NCBI RefSeq assembly: GCF_003265705.1
Contig: NW_020312817.1
Span: 52,241,504 to 52,305,503, forward strand
From: Callorhinus ursinus
Taxonomy: Eukaryota; Chordata; Mammalia; Carnivora; Otariidae
Reading direction: 5' to 3'
Length of the DNA stretch: 64,000 nucleotides
Positions 12,401 through 22,885 of the stretch are shown piece after piece. The position numbers were made by a program, and so were the translations under genes. Positions within the stretch are counted from its first letter, which is position 1, and each line of letters opens with the position of its first letter. A model generated the notes under the pieces. It was not told the DNA's origin and made no database searches. It saw only the letters and a list, made by a program, of their open reading frames with translations.

Positions 12401-15165
12401 GGCCCTAGGCCGCGTGGGATGTGAGTGAGCGGGCAGGGCCCCAGACCCAGCTCCTTTCTCCACCCCCTCCCTGCCTGGTGCCTACCCCTACCCTCCACAT
12501 CCGGGCATACCCTGCTTATCCAGCTCCAGTCCTCCTTCCGCGCCACCCAGTGACCCACCAGGAGGCTGCTGGCTGCGAGAAGAACCTGGTCTGGGAATGA
12601 ACCCAGAGTGGGGATTCAATAATGCCAGGTTTGGAGGGCGGGAGGGTCAGCAGTGCCGTCAACGGAAAAGTCAGGCAGAAGAGCAAGCAGAGGAGGTGAG
12701 CTTGGTGTGGAATACAGGGGGCTTCACTGTGCCTGCAGAACCTCTCACTGAGGCTACGGCCAGGGGTAGTCGGAGCTACAGCAGCTTGAGAGAAACGTCT
12801 GAGCGGAGACTCACAGCTGACGTTTAACGAGTGCTCATAGGTCAGGCTCTACGCTACGCACTTTGGGATGTACCACGTCATTATTCTTTCCCAACAATTG
12901 AGGTAGCTACCGTTACTTGCATTTCCCTAATGAGACAGGCTTGGAGGAGGTAAGTAGCCTGCTAAGAGTCTCGCAGATATTGAGTGACAAAACTGGGATT
13001 CAAACCAGGGTCTCACTGGCTCTCCAAAGCCCTGGGCTCCCATCCTTGTGGCTTGTGGGTGACAACTGAAGCCATTAGAATGGGTGAGAATATATGTTTC
13101 TAGACCAGAGACTAAGCCCTCAAGGCCTTTCACTCTGCAGTCATCAGACTCATCTGGTCAAAATGGCTGTCTGTGTTTCTGCACCTTAATTCCCAGGCTC
13201 TACCCCAGACTCACCAAGCTTCGTAGAGGGACCAGAGGATCCACCCCTGCTTCCAGTTTGGCCCTGTTCACCATCTCGTTGATCCTCTCCACACACTTGT
13301 CTGTCCCGATTAGCTGGCCCCAATCAAGGGAAAGAGGAGTTACACAGACTTGCATGACCTGTGTTGCCCCAATAGGCTGCTATACTCGGCCCCAGCCACC
13401 ATCTTAATGGGAGTTACAGAGGATAAAACCACAACCAAACCCACTGGTCTCTCAGTGGGGTCTTTACCCAGTGGTTTGTGCTGAGTCCATCTGCTTCTGC
13501 CAGGATCTGCCCATCCTCTGAGAGTAAAAGGACCTTGGATCGTGAGCCTCCCCTACAGAACACAAGGGGGCACTCAGTCTTGCTCAGACAAACCTGCAGG
13601 GACAGCTAAGCTTGTGCAGTCCTTGTCACAAGCAGAGCCCAGGGCCATGGTGACAGCTTTGGAAAACCCAATTCCCATTCCCAAGCCCACTTCTGTGGTC
13701 TGGTTTGATGTGCTACTGGACTGAAATGTTGCTCCTGCTCAGCTTTCCTCGGGGATGTCCTATTTATCTTGCAAGACCCTACTTCTCTATCACCTAGTCC
13801 TTGAAACCCCTGACTCCTGGCCTACCGCCACAGCTCCATTAGTTAAACCACATCAGTGCCCCCACAACTCGTAACGATTCTGGTAAGAGTGTTTAATCGT
13901 TTTTCCGTCTGCCTCTCACTACACTACAAACTCCACGGAGCCAAGCTCCAGATCCTTTATCCACCGTCATGCCTGGCACAGGCCAACACTCAGTAAATGT
14001 GACTAAAGGGTGTGGCACATGTCTCTGCTTCTTTCACAATAGCTAAAGGCCACCTTTCAAGATCCAGCTCCAGCTACCAAGTTCTTCAAGACACCCTTGG
14101 GAGAAACACTGACCAGAGAGGGCAGAGAGAGTTTATACCTACTTAAGCAACCAAATGGTGAAATGCTTATTACTGGGGGAAATGGTAGTTTGGAGGGAGG
14201 TCTGTGGTGGTGTGATGTATGTTTCTTCATTGATCAGAACTCTTGCGAATATCAAAAGAGGACACTAAAGACCTGCTGATCAAACTCAAAGATGACAAGA
14301 AGTTTCAAGGGGTAGTTAATGCACGAGGCAACAGATTCAATGTCCATAAGCATCTCTTGACAACCTAGAAAAATAGGTCGTATCTTACACATGAATATAA
14401 GGGACAAGCGCAAGCTCCTGTACTGATTTTTTAAAAAGTGCAACAGACACAGGACGGGGGAGATCAACCTTAACAAAAGAAAAAAGACATGGGAGTCTGT
14501 GAGTCAGCGCGGCACACAAGTAAAACCAATCTCAGATTCAAAAGTAAGTGCCTGGGCTGTGACAAGAGCCACCCTCTCTTATGGCCAGATGTGACACAGA
14601 ATGACAGAGGGTTCAATCTGGAATGCTGACAAGAACAGGGGTGTCCAGGCATCAGGACAGGCTAGCACTTTGGCTGGCAGCTATTCTAGCTACCAGACCC
14701 CTCTGGCAAAGGTCTTTGTCCCCGGCTTCCACCACACTCCCACTCCCCACCCCGAGTCCAGCAACTTCACACCTGACACCTGTTCAGCTAAACTCTCTCC
14801 GGGATGCGGAATGAGGAAGAGGAGCTTCTAGATCTAGCGGGGGACGGTGGAGTGGGTCGTTCGTGGGAGAGAGGGGTGTGGTTCCGCCGTGAAACATAAA
14901 GGACCCCCCGCCCCGGGTGTGGCCGTGCACACGCAGAGTCCCCGCAAGCGCTCGGGCACTGCCGCGCGTGCACACACCCCTCCTCCGCAAGACCCCGCAG
15001 CTCAGAAGCCCAAAGTGGCCGGCCCCTAAGGTGGGAGGTCACCAGCCTGCCAGCCTGGCCATAGGCTTCCTTCCTTTCGCCCTCCTGCCGCTTCCAAGCC
15101 GCCCCTCCCGGGTTCCCTCCGCTGAGCCGCACTCACCCCTCCACACCCCCGTACAGTGCGGCCAT
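6445..15165 (-). CDS. NAGK: N-acetyl-D-glucosamine kinase, 10 coding exons, complete
   Basis: The enzyme phosphorylates GlcNAc with ATP to GlcNAc-6-phosphate, salvaging sugar from lysosomal glycan breakdown in the cytosol. Coding exons, in transcript order: 15165-15137, 13552-13468, 13313-13215, 12404-12263, 11491-11381, 10681-10569, 8911-8824, 7917-7820, 7356-7278, 6635-6445. All junctions are GT-AG and all phases join. The sum is 1035 nt, giving 344 residues and a TAG stop, the length I recall for human NAGK. The protein starts [11 protein letters not shown] and ends FYSYTFS. Sugar-kinase (ASKHA fold) residues fall at expected positions: N36 in STNHW, D107 (catalytic base) in TTDAAGS, T127 and N130 in SGTGSN, C143 in GCGGWG, D152 in MGDEG. 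The first coding exon has only 29 coding bases and lies in a CpG-rich promoter. No frameshift or stop was seen. Family assignment is from memory of orthologues; the exon structure is read directly. Confidence 0.97.
9939..10139 (-). repeat. CAN-SINE in NAGK intron 6
   Basis: Reverse SINE within the NAGK intron between exons 10681-10569 and 8911-8824, flanked by TGCCCACCTCT and TGCCCATCTCT, an imperfect target-site duplication. Confidence 0.88.
11745..11935 (-). repeat. MIR
   Basis: Old mammalian SINE in reverse orientation in NAGK intron 4, with GTGCCTATTATGAGCCAGGGATTGTGCTAG and a CATTTCATAGAGGAGGGAACTGAAACTC core. Confidence 0.7.
12820..13050 (-). repeat. MIR
   Basis: Reverse MIR in NAGK intron 3, with the phrases GTCAGGCTCTACGCTACGCA and AAACTGGGATTCAAACCAGG. 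Confidence 0.7.
13755..14020 (+). repeat. L2 3' end in NAGK intron 1
   Basis: Diverged L2 fragment ending in CATGCCTGGCACAGGCCAAC and a CTCAGTAAATGTGACTAAAG tail, typical of L2 termini. Confidence 0.55.
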
Positions 15166-15630
15166 GGCCGTGCTTCCGCCGCCGCAGATCCCGCAGTTTG
15201 CTTCTCCCCCGCCCGCTCGGCGCCGCCCCCCGGTCACATGAATGCCCGCGCCGTCCCGCTGACTCGCGACAGCGTGTGCGCGGGGCGGGGCGCCGCTAGC
15301 CCCAGGCCGGGGCTGAGCGAGACTCGTGGGCTGGGCGAGCGCGGTCCTCAGCGGCTCCTCCGGACGCCTCCCCACCTCCTGGACCTGCCTCCGGAGATGG
15401 ATACCCGAGCCAAGCCGAGGAGCCAGAGAGGGGTGTCGGCTCCCACCCACTGGACAAGTTCCTGCCCTGCCCAAACCCACCAGCGCCCGGAAGTTGCTGA
15501 CAGCTCCGTCCCCCGCGTGCGCACTGCTTATGAGCCACGTAGACTGAGGGTGACCGGCGCGGAGAGGCGGCCCCGGGCAGTCCGGGGCAAGGGTTTGGGG
15601 GGGCACCTTAAAAATGAGGCTGTGCAGGCC
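14830..15630 (-). promoter_or_regulatory. NAGK: CpG-rich promoter region of NAGK
   Basis: This GC- and CpG-dense block surrounds the first coding exon of NAGK (ATG at 15165-15163). Several long open frames cross it on both strands, including about 270 codons on the plus strand. That is a by-product of high GC content, not evidence of genes. No TATA box is obvious upstream of the ATG, which fits a housekeeping CpG-island promoter. The exact transcription start cannot be set from sequence. Confidence 0.7.
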
Positions 15631-15812
15631 GCCTGGGCGGCTCCATCGGTTAAGGGTCTGCCTTCGCCTCAGGTCATGCTCCCAGGGTCCTGGGATCCCG
15701 CTCCACATCGGGCTCCCTGCTCGGTGGGGAGCTAGCTTCTCCCTCTCCCTCCCGCTTCTCCTGCTTGTGCTCTCTCTCCCTGTCAAATAAATAAAATCTT
15801 AAAAAAAAAAAA
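15627..15812 (+). repeat. CAN-SINE upstream of NAGK
   Basis: Forward SINE (GCCGCCTGGGCGGCTCCATCGG to AAATAAATAAAATCTTAAAA) with similar flanks AAATGAGGCTG and AAATGAGACTG. It abuts the GC-rich NAGK promoter, about 460 bases upstream of the start codon. Confidence 0.88.
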
Positions 15813-16855
15813 TGAGACTGCCCAACCCAGCACCTGCCTGGCCATAGCAAAAGTCATACTTTTGTGTACACAAACACCACGCAGACTTCGCGCCGCACTT
15901 GTGCCGAGTATGGGTAATCAGCAGTAACTAGAATTGGGCCAGGAAAGGAGAAAAGCCCTGAGGCTGTCCTTGCAACCAGAGAAGGGGGCGGTCAGCTTTT
16001 AGCACCCGCTCAGTTCAATTCTTTGGGCAGGGTATCCGCGGGGACACAGACTAGAAACCTTTTGTTGCCCTCCACCCACCATCCCACTCGCCTTCCACAG
16101 GATTGGGAAAAGGGAAAGGGAGCGAGAAGGAGGGGGGAAATACTAGCCAGGGTCTGGAACCAGGAGGGGGCTCCTGTGAGCCTCCGTGGGTTGCTCCAGG
16201 CTGTTGCCGGCCCACGGTGGGGCAGCTTGCCAGGCCAGGAGGGAGGTCAGCTGCCCTTGGCATCTCTTCAGGAACTTCAGCCTTCGGGACCAGTCCTTCA
16301 CAGGGCAGTTCTCAAACTGGCCTGGTCCCTGCTCTGCCTGCTCCCCATCCCTGGAGGTACCTTCTGTCTTATTTTAGAGACACCCTGCACTAGTAGCTTC
16401 TTTCCCTGATAGCCAATTGGGTCTGGTTATGTTTTGGTGTGAACCTTTGGCATATATGTGCTCTTTTAGACTGGAAGAGAGGAGTCTTTACCACATGACT
16501 TACTTATTTGGGACGTTGAAACACTACAATGTAACCCTCAAGAGTAGTTGAAAAGTAAATCACTACAGTCATAGAAAATATCAGAGAGAGGGGCAGGATT
16601 TTTTTTTTTTTTTTAATGCCCACCTGTGTCATTTACATCTGCAGAACATCCGAGCTGGAAGGTGCTTAATCCAACACATGGTTTTAGAATAATGGAGCTC
16701 ATTGATTCTGGTAGGCTTAAACTGGGCAGGATTTTTGGAGGCGATTGTAGGTGGATTTTGAAAGGACTGTGCCTTTTTGCACACTAGGGCAGTGAGCCCT
16801 GGGACCTGTATGTATGGTAGTTTCCCTTTGTACTGCTTGTTTAGAAAAGGAAGCA
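15813..16855. other. Intergenic DNA, no gene recognised
   Basis: Open frames of up to 128 codons near 16023-16409 lack recognisable similarity, splice structure or conserved composition. I see no RNA gene. Confidence 0.4.
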
Positions 16856-16859
16856 AAAG

Positions 16860-17040
16860 AGAAAGTGCCCAGATTCAAAGACACGGACTGAGTTCACCAT
16901 TTACTAGCCGAGGACCTTGGGTGAATTACACACAGTCGCTGCAGCAGCTGCTTCTTATCTACAAAATGGAAATGATAAACGTCCACCTACCCAGACTAAC
17001 ACAGGATTTAAATATCATAAGAATTTTGGAAACCTTAAAG
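16860..17040 (+). repeat. MIR
   Basis: Forward MIR with CACCATTTACTAGCCGAGGACCTTGGGTGAATTAC and a CTTATCTACAAAATGGAAATGATAA core. Confidence 0.65.
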
Positions 17041-17189
17041 TACTGCGCAGATTGTAACTAATTTTCACTTACGTTACTAATTACCCTGTGCTGTCCAGCA
17101 CAGTAGCCACGTGGGACTACTGAACACTTGAAATGTGGCTAGCACACTTGAGCTTGTAAAATACAGGATTGCAAAATAAGCTAACAGCA

Positions 17190-17720
17190 GCCTTGAAAAC
17201 TCCCTGAACGGACAAAATCAGTCGTCATATACACAAGGCTTAACTTAGCTTCTTTTGCAAGACTAACTTGACCTGGGTTATTTGCTGCTTAGGCCTCTAG
17301 AAATCATAAGCACAACTTGAACTGTCCCAAGGTTCATAAGAGGTAACCACTGGCCATTTCCCTATCATTTAAGAAAATTTTAATACTGTAACTGTACAGG
17401 CTGCTTTTAGGCAAATGGGCTTGAGCAATGGTATGAAGAAAGGGCCCACAGCGACCACTTGGCTGAAGACAGACAGGCTGACCATAGGCCCTAACTGACC
17501 AATGAGCTACTTAAAACCAGGCACAGTTACCAAAAAGGGGAGAATTCCATATGTTGCCAAACCTCTTCACCTTCCCTCTTTAAAAACAGCCCCAACTCAC
17601 TGCCTCACTGCAGAGAGCCTCCCCTCTGCTGTCCCGCTGCCGTTCCCTTGTGGTGTATTCAATATCTGCCACAGGTGAGTTCCTTCATGTCCCTCCCAAC
17701 CAGCTTCCACCAGATCCTCG
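17190..17720 (+). mobile_element. Probable solo LTR relic of an old endogenous retrovirus
   Basis: A block with LTR-like layout: a TTTAAAAACAGCCCC promoter-like site near 17580, followed by CTCACTGCCTCACTGCAGAGAGCC and a CT-rich leader. No retroviral coding region is adjacent. Boundaries are uncertain and no target-site duplication was resolved. Confidence 0.4.
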
Positions 17721-18015
17721 CCCGCCATCTGATTGAGAGATGCCCTATTTAGACACCACAATAACCAATCGCAGTAAAGAATAAACAGTCACAGTCTTGT
17801 CACTAAATAAGCTGTTTTATAACGATACTATCTCTGAGCCTCATTCCATGTTTTGGCTTGAGTGCTCCTGGTTTGCAAACTGTACTTTTGGTGTGTGCGC
17901 AGTAAACTTGTATTAATTACTACTTCAGTGATTCATTGGTTTTACTTCTGTTATTTCTGAACTTTTAACAGTGTTGTCCATTATAGTTCTCTAAAGCTCT
18001 TTCGTGTACTTTTAT

Positions 18016-18226
18016 CTTGTTTGATTATTTTTTTAAAGATTTCATTTATTTATTTTTGAAAGGTGGGGAGGGGCGGAGGGAGAGGATCCCAAGCCAACTC
18101 CTCCCCGAGCACAGAGCCCAAGGAGGGGCTCCATCTCACAGCCCTGAGATCGTGACCAGAGCCGAAACCAAGAGTTGGGCACTCAACCAACCAAGCCACC
18201 CAGGTGCCTCCTTGTTTGATTATTTT
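18016..18226 (-). repeat. CAN-SINE with perfect 16-bp target-site duplication
   Basis: The direct repeat CTTGTTTGATTATTTT occurs at 18016-18031 and again at 18211-18226, bracketing a reverse-oriented SINE. The exact duplication suggests a fairly recent insertion. Confidence 0.93.
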
Positions 18227-20506
18227 AACAACCCCATGAAAATATCAGAGATTTTTAACCACTTATTACAGGTGGGGAAGCTGAGGCTCTGAAACCAAAG
18301 CAATTAGCCGAGGCTCACACAGATACATGTTCCTCCCTGTGGCTGTGCTAGGTACAGGAGGAAATAAAGATGTTGCAATATATATACAAGGGTTAACTTC
18401 TACTTAGCTTTGTAGAAGTTTAATAGCCCCTTTCACTGGGCTTGCCACATCCCAACAGCTGCCTCTGTGATGCTCATGTGGCTGGTAAAGTCCTCTTCTG
18501 CGAGTCACAGTCTTGTTCTTTGTCCCCGTGGCTCCAGGGAGGCCAGATTTCCACTGGGGGCGGGGCAGGCAAGAGGAACAGCAGGAAAATACCTTCCTTC
18601 CCAAATCCACTCGATTGTGGGTCAGAGAACTTTGGGACCCAAGGTCTTCAACAGGTTATGTTGACCTGGTTCATGAAAGCACAACCACATCTGTTTTTGC
18701 TCATTGTACTTCCAGGGCTAACCTCGGTCCAGGCACCTGAGAGGAGGTCCATAAGTAGTTTTTGGGAGTGCTTATAAACCATAAAGCACTGTATCACAGT
18801 CACGAGAGGTAGTAAATGCCCCACCGTGAACTAAAGAGGGGAGCAAGCAGATTCTGTAGCAGAGACAATTTGCAGAACAGATTTGGAGAAAACAGTAGGG
18901 AAACTGGCCTGGGGAAGCAAGAGTTGGAGAAGTAATCAAGGGGCCTCAAAAGGATCCAGCCCTAATCTGTCCTAAATTGGGAAGTTGCCAGCACAAGGGT
19001 GACCTCAGCACTGTGCTTAGGATTATTAATCTGGGAGGTTCCTTATAGCAGGACAAATGGGAGGGAAGAGCCTGGAGCAGGGAGACATTCAGAAGGCTGG
19101 GGCAATGGCACAGGCAAGAATGAAATGAACAAGGAAGTGATGAGGGATAGGGCATAGCAGAAATCAGGAGGAGGGATCCAAGTCGGGGGTCGTGCTGACC
19201 TCTCCCTCTATGGATCTGGGATGAGGGCAGAGACAGAAGCTGGAGCTGACTTTCCCACAGTGAAAGGAGAGGGGTAAGGAGCTGCCTTACTAAAGGTGGA
19301 GGTGGGACTCCCGAGCTGGTAGCTGGAAGGCAAGAGAAGGGCTCTTCCAGACCTGCAGGACAGCCAGGAATCAGCCAGGAGAGGCGAGGAGGGGTGTGGT
19401 GGACAGATTGCAGAAACAAGTACAGACGGCTGACGATAAATATAAAAAGTCTGATCGCCTAGTCTCCTGCCCCTTGATCTGAAAGTGTGCGGTCTTAGGC
19501 CAGTGCAGCGACCCCAGAAAATTAGGTTGGTTTATCCCCCTTTCTGAGTGTGGGAGTATCTATGTGCGGTTTCCTTGCATGTTTTGGCTTATGTGTATCC
19601 ATATGTAGATGTGGATATGCTTATTTATATATTTGAACTTGTACAGGTTTCTAAGTGACTGATGTGTTTACAAGCACATGTATTTGAGATAATATCTTTA
19701 TGCATTTCTCTGTGCCTAGTGTATATACAGAACTGGAATTAGAATTTCAGTTCTTCAAGGAACCTAAGCAATCCTGGATGTTTAGGCAACTGTGAGCAGA
19801 TGCACAGATGTGTAAACGTAACGTGACAGTGTGATGCTGGAACAGGCTCGCCCTAGCTCACAAAGAACAAGCTGTGCACATCTTTCTAACTTTCACTAGG
19901 TGACATCGCACTGCAGCTCAAAATTGCCATGGTAGGAATATTTACAACACAGAAACCAGTAACTGCTCTAAATCAGGTGGTTGTTGTCTTCCAGAAAGTT
20001 GGCTGTTAAACGTTTACCAGCACACACTGGGCACATATGTTTTATGTGTGTGAGACGTCCTTGCTCCGGGTGTATCAGTGTACAAGTGCATATATGAAAA
20101 CATCCACCTGTGTCGTGGGTCCACTCTTTTATAGATCACAAACTCAGGGGTGCAAACCTCCAACTGTTTTCCTACAGCTGAGCTGAATTTCTATCTCAAT
20201 CCTCTGCTCCTAATCGAATCATGTACAGGTGAGCTCAGTCATTCCAGGGTTCAGTCTAGACCTAACACTCAGCCTCCTTGTGGCTCCCACGTTTGCATCT
20301 GAGGGCCAGGATTACACGGCAGGAAGCAGTGCCAGGAGGGGCGGCCACGGCAGCTGCCAGGATGCCCAGTCTCCCTGTTTGGGCCTCCAACCAGTCTCTA
20401 TCTCTTGCGGTTTTTAGAACCTATCTGCTTGTCAGGTTCAGAGGGTTTTATGTTTCCTTCCTGCTGGGCTCCTGGACTCTCCCTCCAGGCTGCTACCTCC
20501 AGGATT

Positions 20507-20508
<2 letters not shown>
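18227..20508. other. Intergenic DNA, no gene recognised
   Basis: One 157-codon open frame at 18946-19419 (minus) is leucine/serine/proline-rich low-quality sequence and is not credited. TG-rich diverged repeats occur at about 19550-20100. Confidence 0.4.

Positions 20509-20537
<29 letters not shown>
20509..20537 (+). repeat. Uninterrupted run of 29 G
   Basis: A pure poly-G (poly-C on the minus strand) homopolymer of unusual length. Its exact length may be a sequencing or assembly estimate. Confidence 0.9.
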
Positions 20538-22290
20538 AGCTTCATGTCACCTAACTACACAATGCCCATGGGCTAGACTGCAAGCCCATCTTATACACAC
20601 CAACATGCCCCCAGGTCAAGGGCCTCATAGAAGGCCAAGCTGGGATTTGAACCCAGTTCTTTCTGACTCTAAAGCTTTTCCACTCTACAAGACTGCCCCA
20701 ATTCCCAGTGGATTAGGGGCACCTGGTACATGCTTTTGGTCATGATGGGTTAGGCCACTGATGCTCAAAGAAATCATAGAATTCCAAATTCCATCATCTG
20801 ACCCTGCACCAACTTTTACCTACCCTGTCACTGAGGTACAGCAAGAAACACAGAAATAAGTGTGTGCAGAGGGTGGGCTGGGAGGTTGACCCTTCTCTAG
20901 GAAATCTGTGACACAGCCAGGGGGATAAGTCTCACAAGCTTCCACTCCCAGCCTGTCCCATTCCTTTATCAGGAATTGTTCTTTTGCACCTAGCTGGAGC
21001 CCTGGACACAGGACTTTCTGAGCTACGGACACTCTAAGTCCTGGGAGAGAAGGGTAAAGGGTTCAGGGTAGGGTGGGTTACGCAGGTTGGTCAAGGCTTA
21101 GTATGTCAGGAGCCACTGAGAGCAGCCGGGCAATAGCAGCCGGAGCTTTTCTCTCTCTTGGAGGCAGAGAGGAAGGTACTGGTAATAATGGAAGCCGGGA
21201 GAGAAAGCAGCCCCTCTGCCCAGTGGAGGGACCTCTTCCAGAGGAGGCCTGTTCTGGGAGCATCTGACCTCAGGGCTGGTCTGACCCCTGCCAACCAATG
21301 ATGCGTTCTTCATTCCCAAAATCCTGTCATTTCGAGAATGTGATCTACACGGAAGCTTTTTTCACCTAATGCAGTTCCCTGGGGGTCCATCCCGGTTGTG
21401 GTACATCTTGAGAGCTCCTTCCCATTGCTGAGCAGGGTTCCACCCTGTAGATGTAGTGTATTTCTTTCTAGTGAAATATTTCACACATACAAAAATCGAT
21501 ATAATGGCCAAAAAGTTCTAAAGTTGTGGCTCCTTATCTGCAAACCCTTGAGTCTCACAGAAGAACCTGGAAAATCAGAAGAAACGCCATGTTTTGGCAC
21601 CCACCCTCAAGCCCTTGTGGCTGAGTATCCCTCCCCAGGCTGGGAGGAACTGTCTGCTGGGAGAGGGGCTGACGAGAGTCCAACCTCCCGAGCCTGCGGG
21701 GGTCAGGACCTCAGGAGGGAGAAGAGGTAAACGGACCTCTGCCAGACTGGCACCTGTCTCGACTAGGGCCTCCCTTTCTGATCAGACTTCTGGCGGACAG
21801 AGACTGCAGCAGACAACTGCCCGTAGAGGCTGGGCAGGGTCCTCTCTCAGGGCAAGTCCCCACCTGTTCCAGCCCTGGCTGCTACCCAAGGATGAGACAA
21901 GTGCAAGGGCAGTCCCAGGATCAGACAGGCCTCTGCCAGCAGGGCTCCTGGAAGGAGGTAGGAGTTCAGGACAGACACCTCTGGGGCTTTGTCTCCTGGA
22001 GGTGAGCCTGGCTAGGGCCCCCTTAGCAGGCACCGAGTGTCTGCCTTTGGGCGTATGGTAAGCAGCTCAAGCCTTGGACTGGGTCACGGCCTCCAGGAAG
22101 AGCCCATGCAAGAGAAGGGACAGTCCCTGGAGTCAGGTAGAGGAAGAGAAGTGAGGAAAACAGAGGCTGCGAAACTTGCTGAAGGGCAGGAAGCTGTCCT
22201 GACCGGCACTGCCCCTCCCTACCAGGTGCCCCAAAGACTCCCCTTGCAGCCCAAGCTCCCACCTCCCAGAATCCTGAGGGTCTGCAACCC
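20538..22290. other. Intergenic DNA, no gene recognised
   Basis: GC-rich unique-looking sequence with open frames up to 155 codons (21594-22061, plus) that show no family resemblance. Confidence 0.4.
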
Positions 22291-22885
22291 CCTCCCCAAA
22301 GTATCCTTTCCATGGGCCAGGCCAGAGTTGTGTCTCTGGGCTAGAGGGAACCTGCTCCTATGTAACCCGACCCCTTAGGACTCTCCCAAGGCTGGGCCCC
22401 TCCCTGAAAATCTGAGGTGCAGAGGTGAGGGAAAGGGGCTCCAGCAGCAACCAGGGCACCGCTTCTGAGCATCTCCACGTGCCTGGCCCCGGGGTTGAGC
22501 CAGGCTGCAGGTGGGCAGACACGGGTCTCACAGATTAGCTGGGCAGGCAAGGAAGGCGTCACCTCCTGGGAAGTTCACTAAGAAGCCCAGAAATCACGAG
22601 GAGGCAGGAGATGAATCTGAGGAGGACCGTGGACTCAGTACAAACAGGAGGTCAGAGGAGAAAGGGGTTCGAATGGGCTAGAGCACTCAGGAAGGCTTCC
22701 TGGAGGAGGGGCCCTGCCCGGGTCTTGAAAGCCTGGTCGGAACTGATGAGAGAGGCCGAGAGAAGGGTGAGGAAGAGCACTGTGAGTGAAGTAAGAGTGG
22801 TGGGTAGGAGAGTCTGTGCAGGGCAGGGGCCAGGATGAGCAGGATTCTTTGGGGTTCCAGTGCCATGACACAGAGTGTCTTGTGA
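22291..22885 (+). repeat. Direct duplication, copy 1
   Basis: About 590 bases nearly identical to 26889-27482 in the same orientation, about 4.6 kb apart. I counted about 16 mismatches by eye. Similarity starts near CCCCTCCCCAA and stops just after CACAGAGTGTCTT. No transposon-like ends or tail were recognised. Confidence 0.92.

Noticed and set aside
14917..15735. 272-codon plus-strand open frame over the NAGK promoter
   Set aside because: It sits in CpG-rich DNA with Arg/Pro/Ala-rich composition, overlaps NAGK exon 1 on the other strand and runs into a SINE at 15627. It is a GC shadow.
15133..15786. 217-codon minus-strand open frame ending in [10 protein letters not shown]
   Set aside because: Its last ten codons are the true NAGK exon 1, but the upstream part is GC-rich promoter and SINE sequence. 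The NAGK ATG at 15165 gives the exact expected protein length.
18946..19419. 157-codon minus-strand frame
   Set aside because: Biased Leu/Ser/Pro composition in purine-rich repeat-like DNA, with no similarity recognised.
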